Assembly (NCBI GenBank): GCA_963741755.1
Contig: CAVUJG010000001.1
Span: 248,001-312,000, forward strand
DNA: 64,000 nucleotides
Source: Sva-07 sp963741755
Lineage (GTDB): Bacteria; Actinomycetota; Acidimicrobiia; Acidimicrobiales; Ilumatobacteraceae
Reading direction: 5' to 3'
Positions 8,189-18,718 of this stretch are shown here, piece by piece. Position 1 is the stretch's first letter. The number at the start of each line of letters is the position of its first letter. Under the pieces are notes generated by a model, which was not told the origin of the DNA, did no database searches, and was given only the letters and a program-made list of their open reading frames with translations. The translations under genes were made by a program, and so were the position numbers.

Positions 8189-8766
8189 CCAACGGCGAAA
8201 CCATGCCGTACGAGTACTTCCGCGATCTGTATGACGGCGCGCCCGACCCGTGGGGGTTCGACGACCGATGGTACGAGCTGCGCAAGTTCGCCATCACGAT
8301 GGCGAGCCTGCCGAATCAGCGGTATCGCCGGGCGCTCGAACCCGGCTGCTCCAACGGGGCGCTCACCGAACGCCTCGCGAGTCGCTGCGACCAACTGACG
8401 TCGTTCGATTTCGTCGAGGCAGTGGTCGCTCGGTGCCGTGAGCGTCTGGCATCCAACTCGGCAGTCGACGTGCTCGTTGCGTCGTTCCCGGACTTCTGGC
8501 CGACCGGTACCGGTGACCTCGTCGTGTGGTCCGAGGTCGCGTACTACCTCTCGCGCGAGCAGGCGGCCGTTGCGATCGGTGGGCTCGAACGATGGTTGGA
8601 ACCAGGTGGCCACCTCGTCGCGGTGCACTACACGGGCACGACCAACTACCCCAGGCACGGCGAGGAGATCGGCCCGTGGCTCGACGGCGTCGGCTTCCTC
8701 GAGCGTCGATGCAGCCACGTCGACCACGAGTTCGAACTCGGCATCTGGGAACGCCGATTGCGCTGA
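8176..8766 (+). CDS. SAM-dependent methyltransferase (NodS-like)
   Basis: A 196-aa class I methyltransferase. It has the NodS-family start (YFRDLYDGAPDPWGFDDRWYE), the SAM-binding motif I ALEPGCSNGALTERLA near residues 55-70, and the acidic strand ending in FDFVEAVVARC. NodS N-methylates a deacetylated chitooligosaccharide, and the co-occurrence with a PIG-L deacetylase mirrors the NodB/NodS logic (deacetylate an amino sugar, then N-methylate). That parallel is inference. It is the last gene of the operon, overlapping the upstream gene by 13 bp; a second ATG three codons downstream is an alternative start. Confidence 0.85.
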   Translation: MADMTNGETMPYEYFRDLYDGAPDPWGFDDRWYELRKFAITMASLPNQRYRRALEPGCSNGALTERLASRCDQLTSFDFVEAVVARCRERLASNSAVDVLVASFPDFWPTGTGDLVVWSEVAYYLSREQAAVAIGGLERWLEPGGHLVAVHYTGTTNYPRHGEEIGPWLDGVGFLERRCSHVDHEFELGIWERRLR

Positions 8767-8859
8767 ACACCGTCGTGCGGGTTTGACGAACGAACGTCCG
8801 GGTACGCACGTCGCACCCCGCTCACTCACCATCGATTCAACCGCACAAGGAGTTGCCCC

Positions 8860-10989
<2,130 letters not shown>

Positions 10990-11011
10990 CACGCTCCCTC
11001 GCACGGTGGGC

Positions 11012-12628
11012 TCAGCCGGAACGGGAGCGGTGCCAGCCGCCGACGCGCCAGGAGCGCGTGAGTGGCGCCCAGCGGCGGGCGGCGATCGCAGCAGTCGCAG
11101 CGTTGGCGCCGCATGCACCGTGCACGCCGCCGCCGGGATGCGCCGACGCTGACGCGAGAAACAGCTTCGGAACGGGCGTTTCAGCGCGCCCGAGACCGAG
11201 CGTCGGACGGAAGACCAGTTGCTGGTGCAGCTGCGCGGTCCCGAGGTTCTTGTCGCCGTGCAGCAGGTTGGCATCATCACACTGCATCGCATGGGGAGAC
11301 TGGATCGACCGCCGTCGCACCAGCGAGCCGAAACCGGGCGCATGGTCCTCGATGCGCTGCTGGATGCGGTCGCCGAACGCCTCGACGTCATCGTCATCGT
11401 TGAGTCCGCCGAGCTCGCCGGCTCCGTCACCGCGTACGTCCTGGGGGACGTCGGTGTACGCCCAGACGGTCTCGGTGCCTGCGGGCGATCGGGTGGCGTC
11501 CGCCGTGGTCATCTGACCGAGCAGCACGAACGGTTCCTCCGGCAGACGACCGGTGTTCAGTCGCGCGGCGGTCATCGTCAGCTCGTCGATCGAGTCCGCG
11601 AGGTGCACGGTGCCCGCCCGACCGACTGTCGGATCACTCCACGGGATCGGAGCGTCGAGCGTCCAGTTGACCTTGAACGTGGCCGAACCTCGTTGGTATC
11701 GGCCGATGTCGTGGATGGTCGACGCCGGCAGCGCTGAGCGTTCGACCAGGTCGAGGTACAACGTCGGGGCGACCACGTCGGCCAGCACACCGTGCCGAGC
11801 CAGGAGTCGCTCGCCATCGGCGGTCTGCACCCCGCTCGCACCGTCGCTGTCGGTCAGCACCCTCACGACCCGGCGGTCGCACTTCACCACACCGCCCCGC
11901 ACGTTGAACCGACGCACCAACGCCGACGTCAGCTCGCCCGCTCCACCCTTCGGCACCGGCCAGCCGTGACGCTGCCCGATGCCGGTCAGCAACCAACCGA
12001 GGAGACCTGAAAGCGCCGTGGTGGGCGTGACATCGGCATGCAGCGCGGACCCCGCCAACAGCAGCGTCGCACCGGCGCCATGGAAGCGCTCGTCGGCGAA
12101 GGAACTCACGGGGACGAGCGCATCGCGAGCCAACTCGCCCGTCCCGCGCACGCCGAGCGATGCCGCAAGTCGCAGGGCTGCCCGCACCGGCGGAAACGGA
12201 CCCATGAATGCTGCGATGACGTCGTCTTCGATCTCGCCCCATCGCTGCATCAGCGTCCGCCACGCATCGCCGTCGCCGCCAGCGAACGCGTCGAGCGACG
12301 CTGCGGTAACTTCCATGTCTCGGCTCAGCACGGCGGTGCCGCTGGACGTGGGATGCGCGAGCACGTCGGGTGCGTGACACCAGGCCAGACCGTGGCGTTC
12401 GAGGTGCAGCTCACGGATGTGCGGCGACACCGCAGACAGCGGATAGAAGGCGCTGAACCGATCGGACACGAAACCCGGTTCGAGGATCTCGGCGCTGCGG
12501 ACCGCGCCACCGGGCTCGGGTTCGGCCTCCAGCACCACCACGTCCCAACCCTCGTCGGCCAGCCGATTCGCAGCGACGAGACCGTTCGGGCCCGCGCCGA
12601 TCACGACGGCATCGACCGTGCGCGTCAC
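11012..12628 (-). CDS. FAD-dependent oxidoreductase, phytoene dehydrogenase/carotenoid isomerase-like
   Basis: A 538-aa flavoprotein beginning with a Rossmann dinucleotide motif (VIGAGPNGLVAANRLA) about six residues from the start, EAEPEPGGAVRS after it, and a C-terminal FAD-contact segment (KLFLASASAHPGGGVHGACG). This layout is shared by phytoene desaturases, retinol 13,14-reductases and related NAD(P)/FAD oxidoreductases, so substrate is open. The GTG start at 12628 overlaps the stop of the SRPBCC gene (GTGA), which marks the true start; a longer open frame upstream of it is an artefact. No other carotenoid gene lies nearby. Confidence 0.85.
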   Translation of the reverse strand: MTRTVDAVVIGAGPNGLVAANRLADEGWDVVVLEAEPEPGGAVRSAEILEPGFVSDRFSAFYPLSAVSPHIRELHLERHGLAWCHAPDVLAHPTSSGTAVLSRDMEVTAASLDAFAGGDGDAWRTLMQRWGEIEDDVIAAFMGPFPPVRAALRLAASLGVRGTGELARDALVPVSSFADERFHGAGATLLLAGSALHADVTPTTALSGLLGWLLTGIGQRHGWPVPKGGAGELTSALVRRFNVRGGVVKCDRRVVRVLTDSDGASGVQTADGERLLARHGVLADVVAPTLYLDLVERSALPASTIHDIGRYQRGSATFKVNWTLDAPIPWSDPTVGRAGTVHLADSIDELTMTAARLNTGRLPEEPFVLLGQMTTADATRSPAGTETVWAYTDVPQDVRGDGAGELGGLNDDDDVEAFGDRIQQRIEDHAPGFGSLVRRRSIQSPHAMQCDDANLLHGDKNLGTAQLHQQLVFRPTLGLGRAETPVPKLFLASASAHPGGGVHGACGANAATAAIAARRWAPLTRSWRVGGWHRSRSG

Positions 12629-13065
12629 GTCGTGCCTCCGCCGTCGAGCACCATCGCCAGCCGTCGCAGCGACCGGTGGTTGCGCACGTGGATCGACGGA
12701 TCCATCACCGGGCGCACCAGATTGCCGATGCTGCGCACGCTCGGTTCCTCCTCGAGCAGCAACACGGTGCCGGTGTCGTCGCTCACGAGCGTGAACGTCA
12801 CGACGGCGGACACCAACGGGCGGGCCTTGACGGCCAGGCGAAGCAGACGACCGTGATCGACGTCGAGTACTTCGGAGTGGTCGGGCAACGTCAAACGCCC
12901 GATCCCCACCCGATGGTGGAACCGAGAACCGACCGCCGGCCAGGTGTCGTCGACGTCGCGCACCTCCTCGGCGCCGATCAGCCAATCGGGATAGACAGTG
13001 GGATCGATCAGGATGTCCCAGACGCGCTGGCGTGAGGCCCCCAACTTCCGACTCGTGAATGCCAT
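12625..13065 (-). CDS. SRPBCC (START-like) family protein
   Basis: A 146-aa single-domain protein with the START/polyketide-cyclase pattern: VWDILIDPTVYPDW near the N-terminus, GSRFHHRVGIG in the middle strand, and a final long amphipathic helix (RNHRSLRRLAMVLD). Such proteins bind hydrophobic ligands in a deep cavity. It is co-transcribed with, and overlaps by 4 bp, the downstream phytoene-dehydrogenase-like gene, so it may carry or sense that enzyme's lipid substrate (inference). Confidence 0.8.
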   Translation of the reverse strand: MAFTSRKLGASRQRVWDILIDPTVYPDWLIGAEEVRDVDDTWPAVGSRFHHRVGIGRLTLPDHSEVLDVDHGRLLRLAVKARPLVSAVVTFTLVSDDTGTVLLLEEEPSVRSIGNLVRPVMDPSIHVRNHRSLRRLAMVLDGGGTT

Positions 13066-13206
13066 GGCGTGGCGGTACCCGATCGGCCGTCGCCGACACC
13101 ACCAACGACCGGTTCCCCGCGGCGGCTGAGTGGCATCCCGATGCAGAGTTCGTACTACTCACTTGCCCGGCGTGAGCGGTTGGCGGGCGGCGAAGTCGGG
13201 TAGGGG

Positions 13207-13335
13207 ATGACCATGACCGCCAGCGTCCCCGTCCCCCCGCCCGTCGATCCCCCGGTGCCCGAAGATCCGCCGCCGATCATTCCCGAGCCAGCGCCGTCGC
13301 CCGATCAGCCAGTCGTGCCGGACCCCGACGCCTGA
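13207..13335 (+). CDS. Putative 42-aa proline-rich microprotein
   Basis: ATG at 13207, stop at 13333-13335. The product is 42 residues, about 45% proline, with alternating Pro-Val/Pro-Asp and acidic residues (begins MTMTASVPVPPPVDPPVPED), no lysine, arginine or hydrophobic helix. A GGGG sits directly before the ATG, closer than a normal ribosome site. It precedes the methyltransferase at 13355 by 19 nt in the same direction and might be a translated leader. Composition alone could arise from GC-rich noncoding DNA, so expression is unproven. Confidence 0.35.
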   Translation: MTMTASVPVPPPVDPPVPEDPPPIIPEPAPSPDQPVVPDPDA

Positions 13336-13354
13336 GACGTTTACCAGACCGTCG

Positions 13355-14152
13355 ATGACGACGAACGACGAGGCAGCGTTCGCGCCGATCTTCGACCTCC
13401 CTGCGCTGTGGCGGGCAGACATCATCAACGAGTTCCGACTGCGTGGTGCAGAACGGTGCGCCGCTGCGTCACCGGCGCTCGGCTTCCCGCAGCTGCTCGA
13501 CTCGCTGCGTGCGTCGCTCGACCCTGTTGGAACTCGCTGGCTCGACGTCGGCGGTGGTCTCGGCGGGATCGCGAGCTGGCTCGAACGGACGTCGGCGGCG
13601 CGGGTCGTGGTGATCGATCCGTCGGAGCGCAGCTTGATCGCCGCTCGCAGGTTGTTTCCCGCCCTGGTGGTGTGCGTCGGGACGAGCGACTGTCTGCCGG
13701 TCGGCGACGGTTCGGTCGATGTGGTGATGCTCAACGGCGTTGTGTCGTTGCTCGACGAGCTCGCCGGCCTCGTTGTCGAGGCGCGGCGCGTCCTCGCGCT
13801 GAATGGCCATGTGCTGGTGACCGACATCTGGTCGGCGACGAACGACACGCTCACGGTTGCGCCCAACACCTTTCACTCGCTGGAGTCGTTCGCCGCGAGC
13901 TGGATCGAGGCCGGGTTCGGGGTGCGGCACGTAGCGATCGCTGACACGTCGACGGGCTGGTGGGCGTCAGCCGCGACGCAGGTGAACGACGAGATCGTCG
14001 TACGCCACGCAAACGATGCCGGTTTCGACCAATGGCATGACGACATGCGCCACATCCAGTCGGTGATCGAGTCAGGCCGCATCATGGCCGCAGGGATCTT
14101 GCTGGTTCCTTCGACGTTTGCGGCGCCGGCGGTCGGGTCACGTAGCGCCTGA
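13355..14152 (+). CDS. Class I SAM-dependent methyltransferase
   Basis: A 265-aa protein with a textbook SAM-binding core: WLDVGGGLGGIASWLE (motif I, about residues 62-77), VVVIDPSERS (motif II acidic end), and DGSVDVVMLNGVVSLLDE (motif III region, about 122-140). C-terminal residues 200-265 look like a substrate cap. Ubiquinone- or small-molecule-type methyltransferases share this layout and the substrate cannot be assigned. It is flanked by the proline-rich microORF upstream and a convergent transporter downstream. Confidence 0.82.
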   Translation: MTTNDEAAFAPIFDLPALWRADIINEFRLRGAERCAAASPALGFPQLLDSLRASLDPVGTRWLDVGGGLGGIASWLERTSAARVVVIDPSERSLIAARRLFPALVVCVGTSDCLPVGDGSVDVVMLNGVVSLLDELAGLVVEARRVLALNGHVLVTDIWSATNDTLTVAPNTFHSLESFAASWIEAGFGVRHVAIADTSTGWWASAATQVNDEIVVRHANDAGFDQWHDDMRHIQSVIESGRIMAAGILLVPSTFAAPAVGSRSA

Positions 14153-14245
14153 CGCGCTCTGCCCGGCCCGGCAGGCGACCCCGGCCGAGGATGGCTCAGG
14201 TGGTGAGGACTCGGAGGTGTCGACGACCCAGTCCATGGCCGAAAC

Positions 14246-16432
14246 CTACGCTTTCGCGGACAGGTCGATCGCCGATGTTCGACGCTCCGACATCGACTCG
14301 GCCACACGTCCAGGGAAGTCTTCGCGGCGCTTGACGTCGATGACGACTCGAGCCACGCCGACGAGCGGTGTCAGCACGATCGCACCGATGATGCCCGCAG
14401 CGGCCGCTCCCGCGAGCGCTGCAAGCAGGGTCGCCCACGGCGGAACATCGATCGACTCGCCGATCACGGTGGGCTGGATCACATTGTTCTCGATGAATTG
14501 GTAGGAGATGTAGACCACCGCAGCGACCAGGGCCTGAGCCGGCCCCACACCAAAGGCGAGCACCACGAGGGGGAACCCGCCCATGAAGCCGCCGATCTGC
14601 GGTACGAAGTTCCACACGAACGCCCAGGCGGCGAGCACGGGCGCCAGACCCAGACCGAGCACCAGCGCAACGATCAACACCACGCTGGCGTTGAGTCCCG
14701 CGACCAGCATGGCACCGCCGAGGTACGCACTCACCGCCTGGAGAGACACCTCGGTCAACTTCATGAACTGCCGACGGTGTGTCGCCGGAGTTCGCCTGCG
14801 GGCGGCCGCGGCCAGCCGCGGGCCGTCGACGAGCAACGACACCGTCAGCAACAGCGTCCAGAGCAGATCGACCACCCGGTTCCCGACGATCGGAAGCCAA
14901 TCGGCAACACCACCGCTCGATGACAGCCGCTCCGGGACACGCTGCATCTGGTCGTCGATCCACGTCGCGGCGTCCTGATCGCGTAGCCAGCCCCCGATCA
15001 CTGGGGCATCCTCCATCTGCTGCACGATCGACGGGAGGCGGTTGCTGAACTCCGACGTGCTCGACGACGCACCGTTCACACCCAACGTGACGACCAACGA
15101 GAGCACGAGTGCGCCGACCAGCAGCACCAGCACGATCGACGCGAGCCGTCCGAGACGAAGACGTCGCGAGAGGAACCCGACGGGTCGGTTCAGCGCCACG
15201 GCCACCATCGCGGCGATGACGATCCACACCACGGCGCGACCCAGTTGGCCGAGAGCGACCCAGACAAGCGCAACGGCGCCGACACCCGCCAGCACGTGCA
15301 CGAGCGAGCGCCACGTCGGCACCACCGCCACACGCCCATCGACCACACGCGCCAACCAGGTCGGAGCGGTCCTCGCAGGAGAAGGCAGAGATTCGTCCGT
15401 GGTCAGCGACGCGCCGACCAACGCCATACCGACTACCAGCACGAACGCCCCGCCCGGCCCCGCAATCGACGTGCCGATCCCGATCGAGACGACCCACATC
15501 GAGGCCGGAACCGCCAGCAGGCGCTCGACGAGCCGGTGGCGTGCCAAACGCGCCACTGCACCGATGACGGCAATGGCGACGAACATGATGGCTCCCGCCC
15601 CAGGCGAGGACGCTGCAGCCGCGAGTGCAACCGGCAACAGGCCGATGATCAAGCCGATCGTCGGCACGACCGACCACGCACCTGCCCACATTCCCAACAC
15701 GACCGCCCCCGGTACACCCAGCGCGAACGCCGCTGTGGCGACTGCCGTCGTGACACCGGCCGCGAGTACGAGCGAACGGCGAACGACAGATCCCGCACGT
15801 GTCGTGATGTCGGCGAGCAACAGCCGGACACGTCGCCGATCGTCACGATCCCAGTGGCCGACCAGCCAGTTGGTCAGCGACCCCACACTCGATTGAAAGA
15901 ACGCTGACAGGATGACGGCGACGAGCAACTGGAGAGCCTGCGTGCCGACGCCGCGAGCCGACTCGCGTCCGGTGATCACGGTGGTCGGCAGTCGGGCGAA
16001 CACGGCGTCGACTCCGTCTCGGGCTCCGACGGCGTTTGCCACACGGTCGGGGAAGCTCCCCGCGCGGAGACCGTCGATACGACCACCGAGAAGTTCCGCC
16101 AGGCGCTCGGCTTGACCGGACAGGTCACGCCACAGCAGCACCGCAAGCCCGACGATTGCCGCGTAGGTGATCGTTGCCGTGATCACGACTGCCGCAGCGC
16201 GTCCGACGGTTCCGGCGAGGCGCGCGCGCAGGGGTTCCGAGACGAACGCAAGCGACGCTGCGAGCAGCACCAGACCCGCTGTGTCCACGAGTCGAACCAC
16301 CAGCGCGAGCACCACGACAACCGCGATGGCGATCAGACCAACGCGCACGGTCTCGACGCCCGCACTGCGCGACCACGCATCTGTCGGGACAGTGCCGTTT
16401 TCGGACGATGCGAGCGGGAACTTGTCGGACAC
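14246..16432 (-). CDS. Tandem-duplicated AI-2E (PF01594) family transporter
   Basis: About 728 aa, roughly twice the usual 330-380 aa of AI-2E-type permeases. Each half has the hallmark block: MWAGAWSVVPTIGLIIGLLP in the N-terminal half and, much better conserved, WNFVPQIGGFMGGFP followed by YISYQFIENNVIQPTVIG in the C-terminal half. Many hydrophobic helices are evident in both. A soluble linker with charged residues separates them near the middle. I chose the GTG at 16432 (VSDKF), which has GGGGGAA upstream; a GTG at 16471 would add 13 residues. The family contains Na+/H+ antiporters and signal exporters; which applies here is unknown. Confidence 0.82.
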   Translation of the reverse strand: MSDKFPLASSENGTVPTDAWSRSAGVETVRVGLIAIAVVVVLALVVRLVDTAGLVLLAASLAFVSEPLRARLAGTVGRAAAVVITATITYAAIVGLAVLLWRDLSGQAERLAELLGGRIDGLRAGSFPDRVANAVGARDGVDAVFARLPTTVITGRESARGVGTQALQLLVAVILSAFFQSSVGSLTNWLVGHWDRDDRRRVRLLLADITTRAGSVVRRSLVLAAGVTTAVATAAFALGVPGAVVLGMWAGAWSVVPTIGLIIGLLPVALAAAASSPGAGAIMFVAIAVIGAVARLARHRLVERLLAVPASMWVVSIGIGTSIAGPGGAFVLVVGMALVGASLTTDESLPSPARTAPTWLARVVDGRVAVVPTWRSLVHVLAGVGAVALVWVALGQLGRAVVWIVIAAMVAVALNRPVGFLSRRLRLGRLASIVLVLLVGALVLSLVVTLGVNGASSSTSEFSNRLPSIVQQMEDAPVIGGWLRDQDAATWIDDQMQRVPERLSSSGGVADWLPIVGNRVVDLLWTLLLTVSLLVDGPRLAAAARRRTPATHRRQFMKLTEVSLQAVSAYLGGAMLVAGLNASVVLIVALVLGLGLAPVLAAWAFVWNFVPQIGGFMGGFPLVVLAFGVGPAQALVAAVVYISYQFIENNVIQPTVIGESIDVPPWATLLAALAGAAAAGIIGAIVLTPLVGVARVVIDVKRREDFPGRVAESMSERRTSAIDLSAKA

Positions 16433-16512
16433 GATGCCACGACGTTCCCCCGTGGTGGCATGCGGAAACACCGTCAGGTGTAGAACGCGGCGCGGCGGGG
16501 TAACGACCGCCC

Positions 16513-16779
16513 ATGAAATTCTTCTTCGGATTCATCACTGGTCTCGTCGTCGGCGGTTTCGTGGCGACGAACTCGACCGAACAACAACGCCGTCAAGCAC
16601 GGGCTGCCACATCGGGCGCCGTTCGTCGCGTGAAGCAGTCACAGGTCGGCCAGGCGGTCGACGACAATGCCTCGAAGGTGATGTCGACCGCCGGGGATCG
16701 CGTGACAGACGCAGTCGACACCGTCGGCGACACTGTGTCTTCAGCGATCGCACCCGACACCGCTCACTCCGCCAACTGA
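16513..16779 (+). CDS. Small YtxH-like single-pass membrane protein
   Basis: An 88-aa protein: a hydrophobic N-terminal segment (FFGFITGLVVGGFVA, residues 3-17) followed by an amphipathic, Ala/Val/Asp-rich helical tail with repeating VGDTV/TAGDRV units. This resembles YtxH/DUF883-type stress proteins in layout, but I do not recognise a family with certainty. Divergent from the AI-2E transporter with about 80 bp between starts. Confidence 0.6.
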   Translation: MKFFFGFITGLVVGGFVATNSTEQQRRQARAATSGAVRRVKQSQVGQAVDDNASKVMSTAGDRVTDAVDTVGDTVSSAIAPDTAHSAN

Positions 16780-16799
16780 CGCTGCCCATCGAGCTCGGC

Positions 16800-17443
16800 T
16801 CAGGTCCGCAGTGCGCTGACGAGTTCTGCGCGAGTCATCCGGGAACGACCTCGCACTCCGCGACGAGTTGCGAATGCGTACAGCGGCAGCGAGACGCAGC
16901 GCATCGGCGAACGCCAGCCCACGTGCCGCGCCGACGGCCAACGCCGCAGTCATCGAGTCGCCTCCCCCGCGACCGTCGAGTACTTCGAGCGACGGCGAGC
17001 GCACCTCGAGGCAACCGTCGGCATCACACGCCAGGGTGCTGCGGTCCTGCCGCGACACCACGACCGATCCGGCCCCGGCCGTGCGCAGACGGAGCATTGC
17101 TATGGCGACCGAGCTGCGGATGCTCGGTCGTCGCCACGATGTGGCGGCCACCGTCGCGTCGGTCCTCGATCACCACCGAGTTGGGATTCACCATCGTCGT
17201 CAGACGTGCGTCGAAGCCGTCTGCCGCGATGATCGAGCGCAGCGCGTCGCCCGGTTCCCCTCCCACCGGCGCGCAAGGGATTGCGTCGACGCCCAGGGCC
17301 TGGATCATCCGCGCGATCCAGTAGCCCTGGCCGCCGGCGTGGAGGTGGACCTCGTCGCTCTCGCCGTCGCCGGTGCGATGAACCTCGATCCCGAGCATCA
17401 TCGCCGGCGCGAACACGGCGATCGCCGGCGACGACACGGTCAA
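16800..17443 (-). pseudogene. Decayed PfkB-family sugar kinase
   Basis: The N-terminal ~110 residues (TTG start at 17443; AIAVFAPAMMLGIEV, HLHAGGQGYWIARMIQALG) match 1-phosphofructokinase/PfkB proteins, and the C-terminal part (GAGSVVVSRQ, then the ATP-site GGGDSMTAALAVG) is also clear. They are in different frames joined near 17110-17130, and the whole is only about 210 codons against about 300 for the family, so some 80-90 codons of the centre are gone. A further frame change near 16880 is needed to reach a sensible end (TRRGVRGRSRMTRAEL, stop at 16800). The TTG overlaps the stop of the DUF2383 gene, showing it was once in that operon. The catalytic Asp remains but the substrate lid region is lost. 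Confidence 0.75.
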
Positions 17444-17886
17444 CTCACTGCGTCGCGAAGACCACGGACCTCGTCGTGCGCCGCCTTCACCGCAGTTCGC
17501 TGGCGAGTCACGGTCGCACGCAAGTCGGCGGAGATGTCCTCCTCGAGGGCCTTGTCGTACTCGGCGACCGCGTGGTCCTCGCCCTGCTCGGCGGCATCGA
17601 GAACGCCACTGGGGCTCGATCCGCTGATCGCATCCTTGACTGCCATCCAGCCTCGGTGGACTGCAGCGGTCGCCGACCCGGACTCGTCGATGTCGTCGCC
17701 ATAGGCAGCTGCCATCGATTCCAATTCCGCGCTGAACTGGGCACGTTCGGTCGAGAACCGGCGGAAGGTGGTGGCAAGATCCGAACGTTCGGACGAGTCG
17801 AGCTTGTCAGCCGCATCGGCGAAGCCGCGTTCTCCGTCCTTCAGGGTCTCGATCAGATCCCGGGTGACCTTGGCGTCGGTGGACAT
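17440..17886 (-). CDS. PA2169-family four-helix-bundle protein (DUF2383)
   Basis: A 148-aa, highly charged, all-helical protein with the DUF2383 arrangement: RDLIETLKDGERGFADAAD at the start, then ATTFRRFSTERAQFSAELE and a terminal helix pair (EGEDHAVAEYDKALE-like, VTRQRTAVKAAHDEV). The family has a ferritin-like fold; function is not established. AGGAGA precedes the ATG. The stop overlaps the start of the decayed PfkB kinase. Confidence 0.85.
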   Translation of the reverse strand: MSTDAKVTRDLIETLKDGERGFADAADKLDSSERSDLATTFRRFSTERAQFSAELESMAAAYGDDIDESGSATAAVHRGWMAVKDAISGSSPSGVLDAAEQGEDHAVAEYDKALEEDISADLRATVTRQRTAVKAAHDEVRGLRDAVS

Positions 17887-18115
17887 GGTGTTCTCCTCGT
17901 TGGTTGGATTGGTGATGACCCCGCCTGTCGCTGAGTGGTGATCGCGGGGCCCACCCGAGTTGTGCCCGCTTCGTGTCCAGGCAAACCCCGAACGCAGCGC
18001 TCACACCCGTTCGCCAACCCGATCGACGTCGGACCAGTCTCGTTTGGCCGCGCAACGGTTGGGTAACCACTCCTCCATCTCGGCACACCCGTGCCTCGAA
18101 CTCGAAAGGAAAGAC

Positions 18116-18718
18116 ATGAGCACTACACATCGCACTCGACGGCAGGCACTCGGCGCAACACTCGCCGCTGGTGCGCTGATCGCCGGGATCACCGCATGCG
18201 GATCCGACGACGACAGTGCCGTTGTCGTCGATGGTGGAAGCGTCGAGGTCGACGTCACCGAATTGGAGAACGATTTGGGATCGGCGGTCGACGATGCCGT
18301 CGACGAGGCCGATGCGAACGCCGACGATCTTGCGCAAACACTGCGCGACAACGGACTCGACAGCCTGGCGAGCGTCGTCGAACAGATCGATGTCTCGGAA
18401 CTGGTCGGTGATGGGGAGTTCACGTTTCTCGCACCGAACGACGAAGCCTTCACCACGCTCTCCGCCCAGGAGATCGCGGACCTGCTGAGCGAACCCAGCC
18501 AGATCGTCGACACGCTCCAGAATCACCTCCTCGACGGCACGATCAGCGCCGACGAGTTGGCCGGGATGGAGACGGCCGACACTCGCTCAGGTGAAACCCT
18601 CACTGTGACCGTCGACGGCGAGGCGATCATGATCGACGATGTCGTCATCGTGGCCAAAGACATCGAGGTGGGCGGAGGCGTGATTCACGTCGTCGACGGA
18701 TTCCTGCTGGCCTCGTGA
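18116..18718 (+). CDS. FAS1 (fasciclin) domain lipoprotein
   Basis: A 200-aa exported protein. An Arg-rich n-region and LIAGITAC lipobox (Cys at about residue 26) indicate lipid anchoring. An Asp/Glu-rich linker leads into a FAS1 domain (about 75-200) with both conserved boxes: FTFLAPNDEAFTTL and VIHVVDGFLL. FAS1 domains mediate adhesion or ligand binding. AAAGGA precedes the ATG. The stop codon overlaps the GTG of the ABC ATPase (GTGA), so this extracellular protein is the lead gene of an ABC-type export operon. Confidence 0.88.
   Translation: MSTTHRTRRQALGATLAAGALIAGITACGSDDDSAVVVDGGSVEVDVTELENDLGSAVDDAVDEADANADDLAQTLRDNGLDSLASVVEQIDVSELVGDGEFTFLAPNDEAFTTLSAQEIADLLSEPSQIVDTLQNHLLDGTISADELAGMETADTRSGETLTVTVDGEAIMIDDVVIVAKDIEVGGGVIHVVDGFLLAS

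Noticed and set aside
11012..13162. 716-residue minus-strand open frame
   Set aside because: Only the part from the GTG at 12628 is protein-like; the rest is the antisense-frame shadow of the SRPBCC gene, and the GTGA overlap fixes the start.
13159..13869. 236-residue minus-strand open frame opposite the methyltransferase
   Set aside because: Ser/Arg-rich composition without motifs; the plus strand encodes a clear SAM-binding protein.
15042..15896. Thr/Ala-rich 284-residue plus-strand frame opposite the AI-2E transporter
   Set aside because: Antisense shadow of hydrophobic codons in a GC-rich membrane protein.
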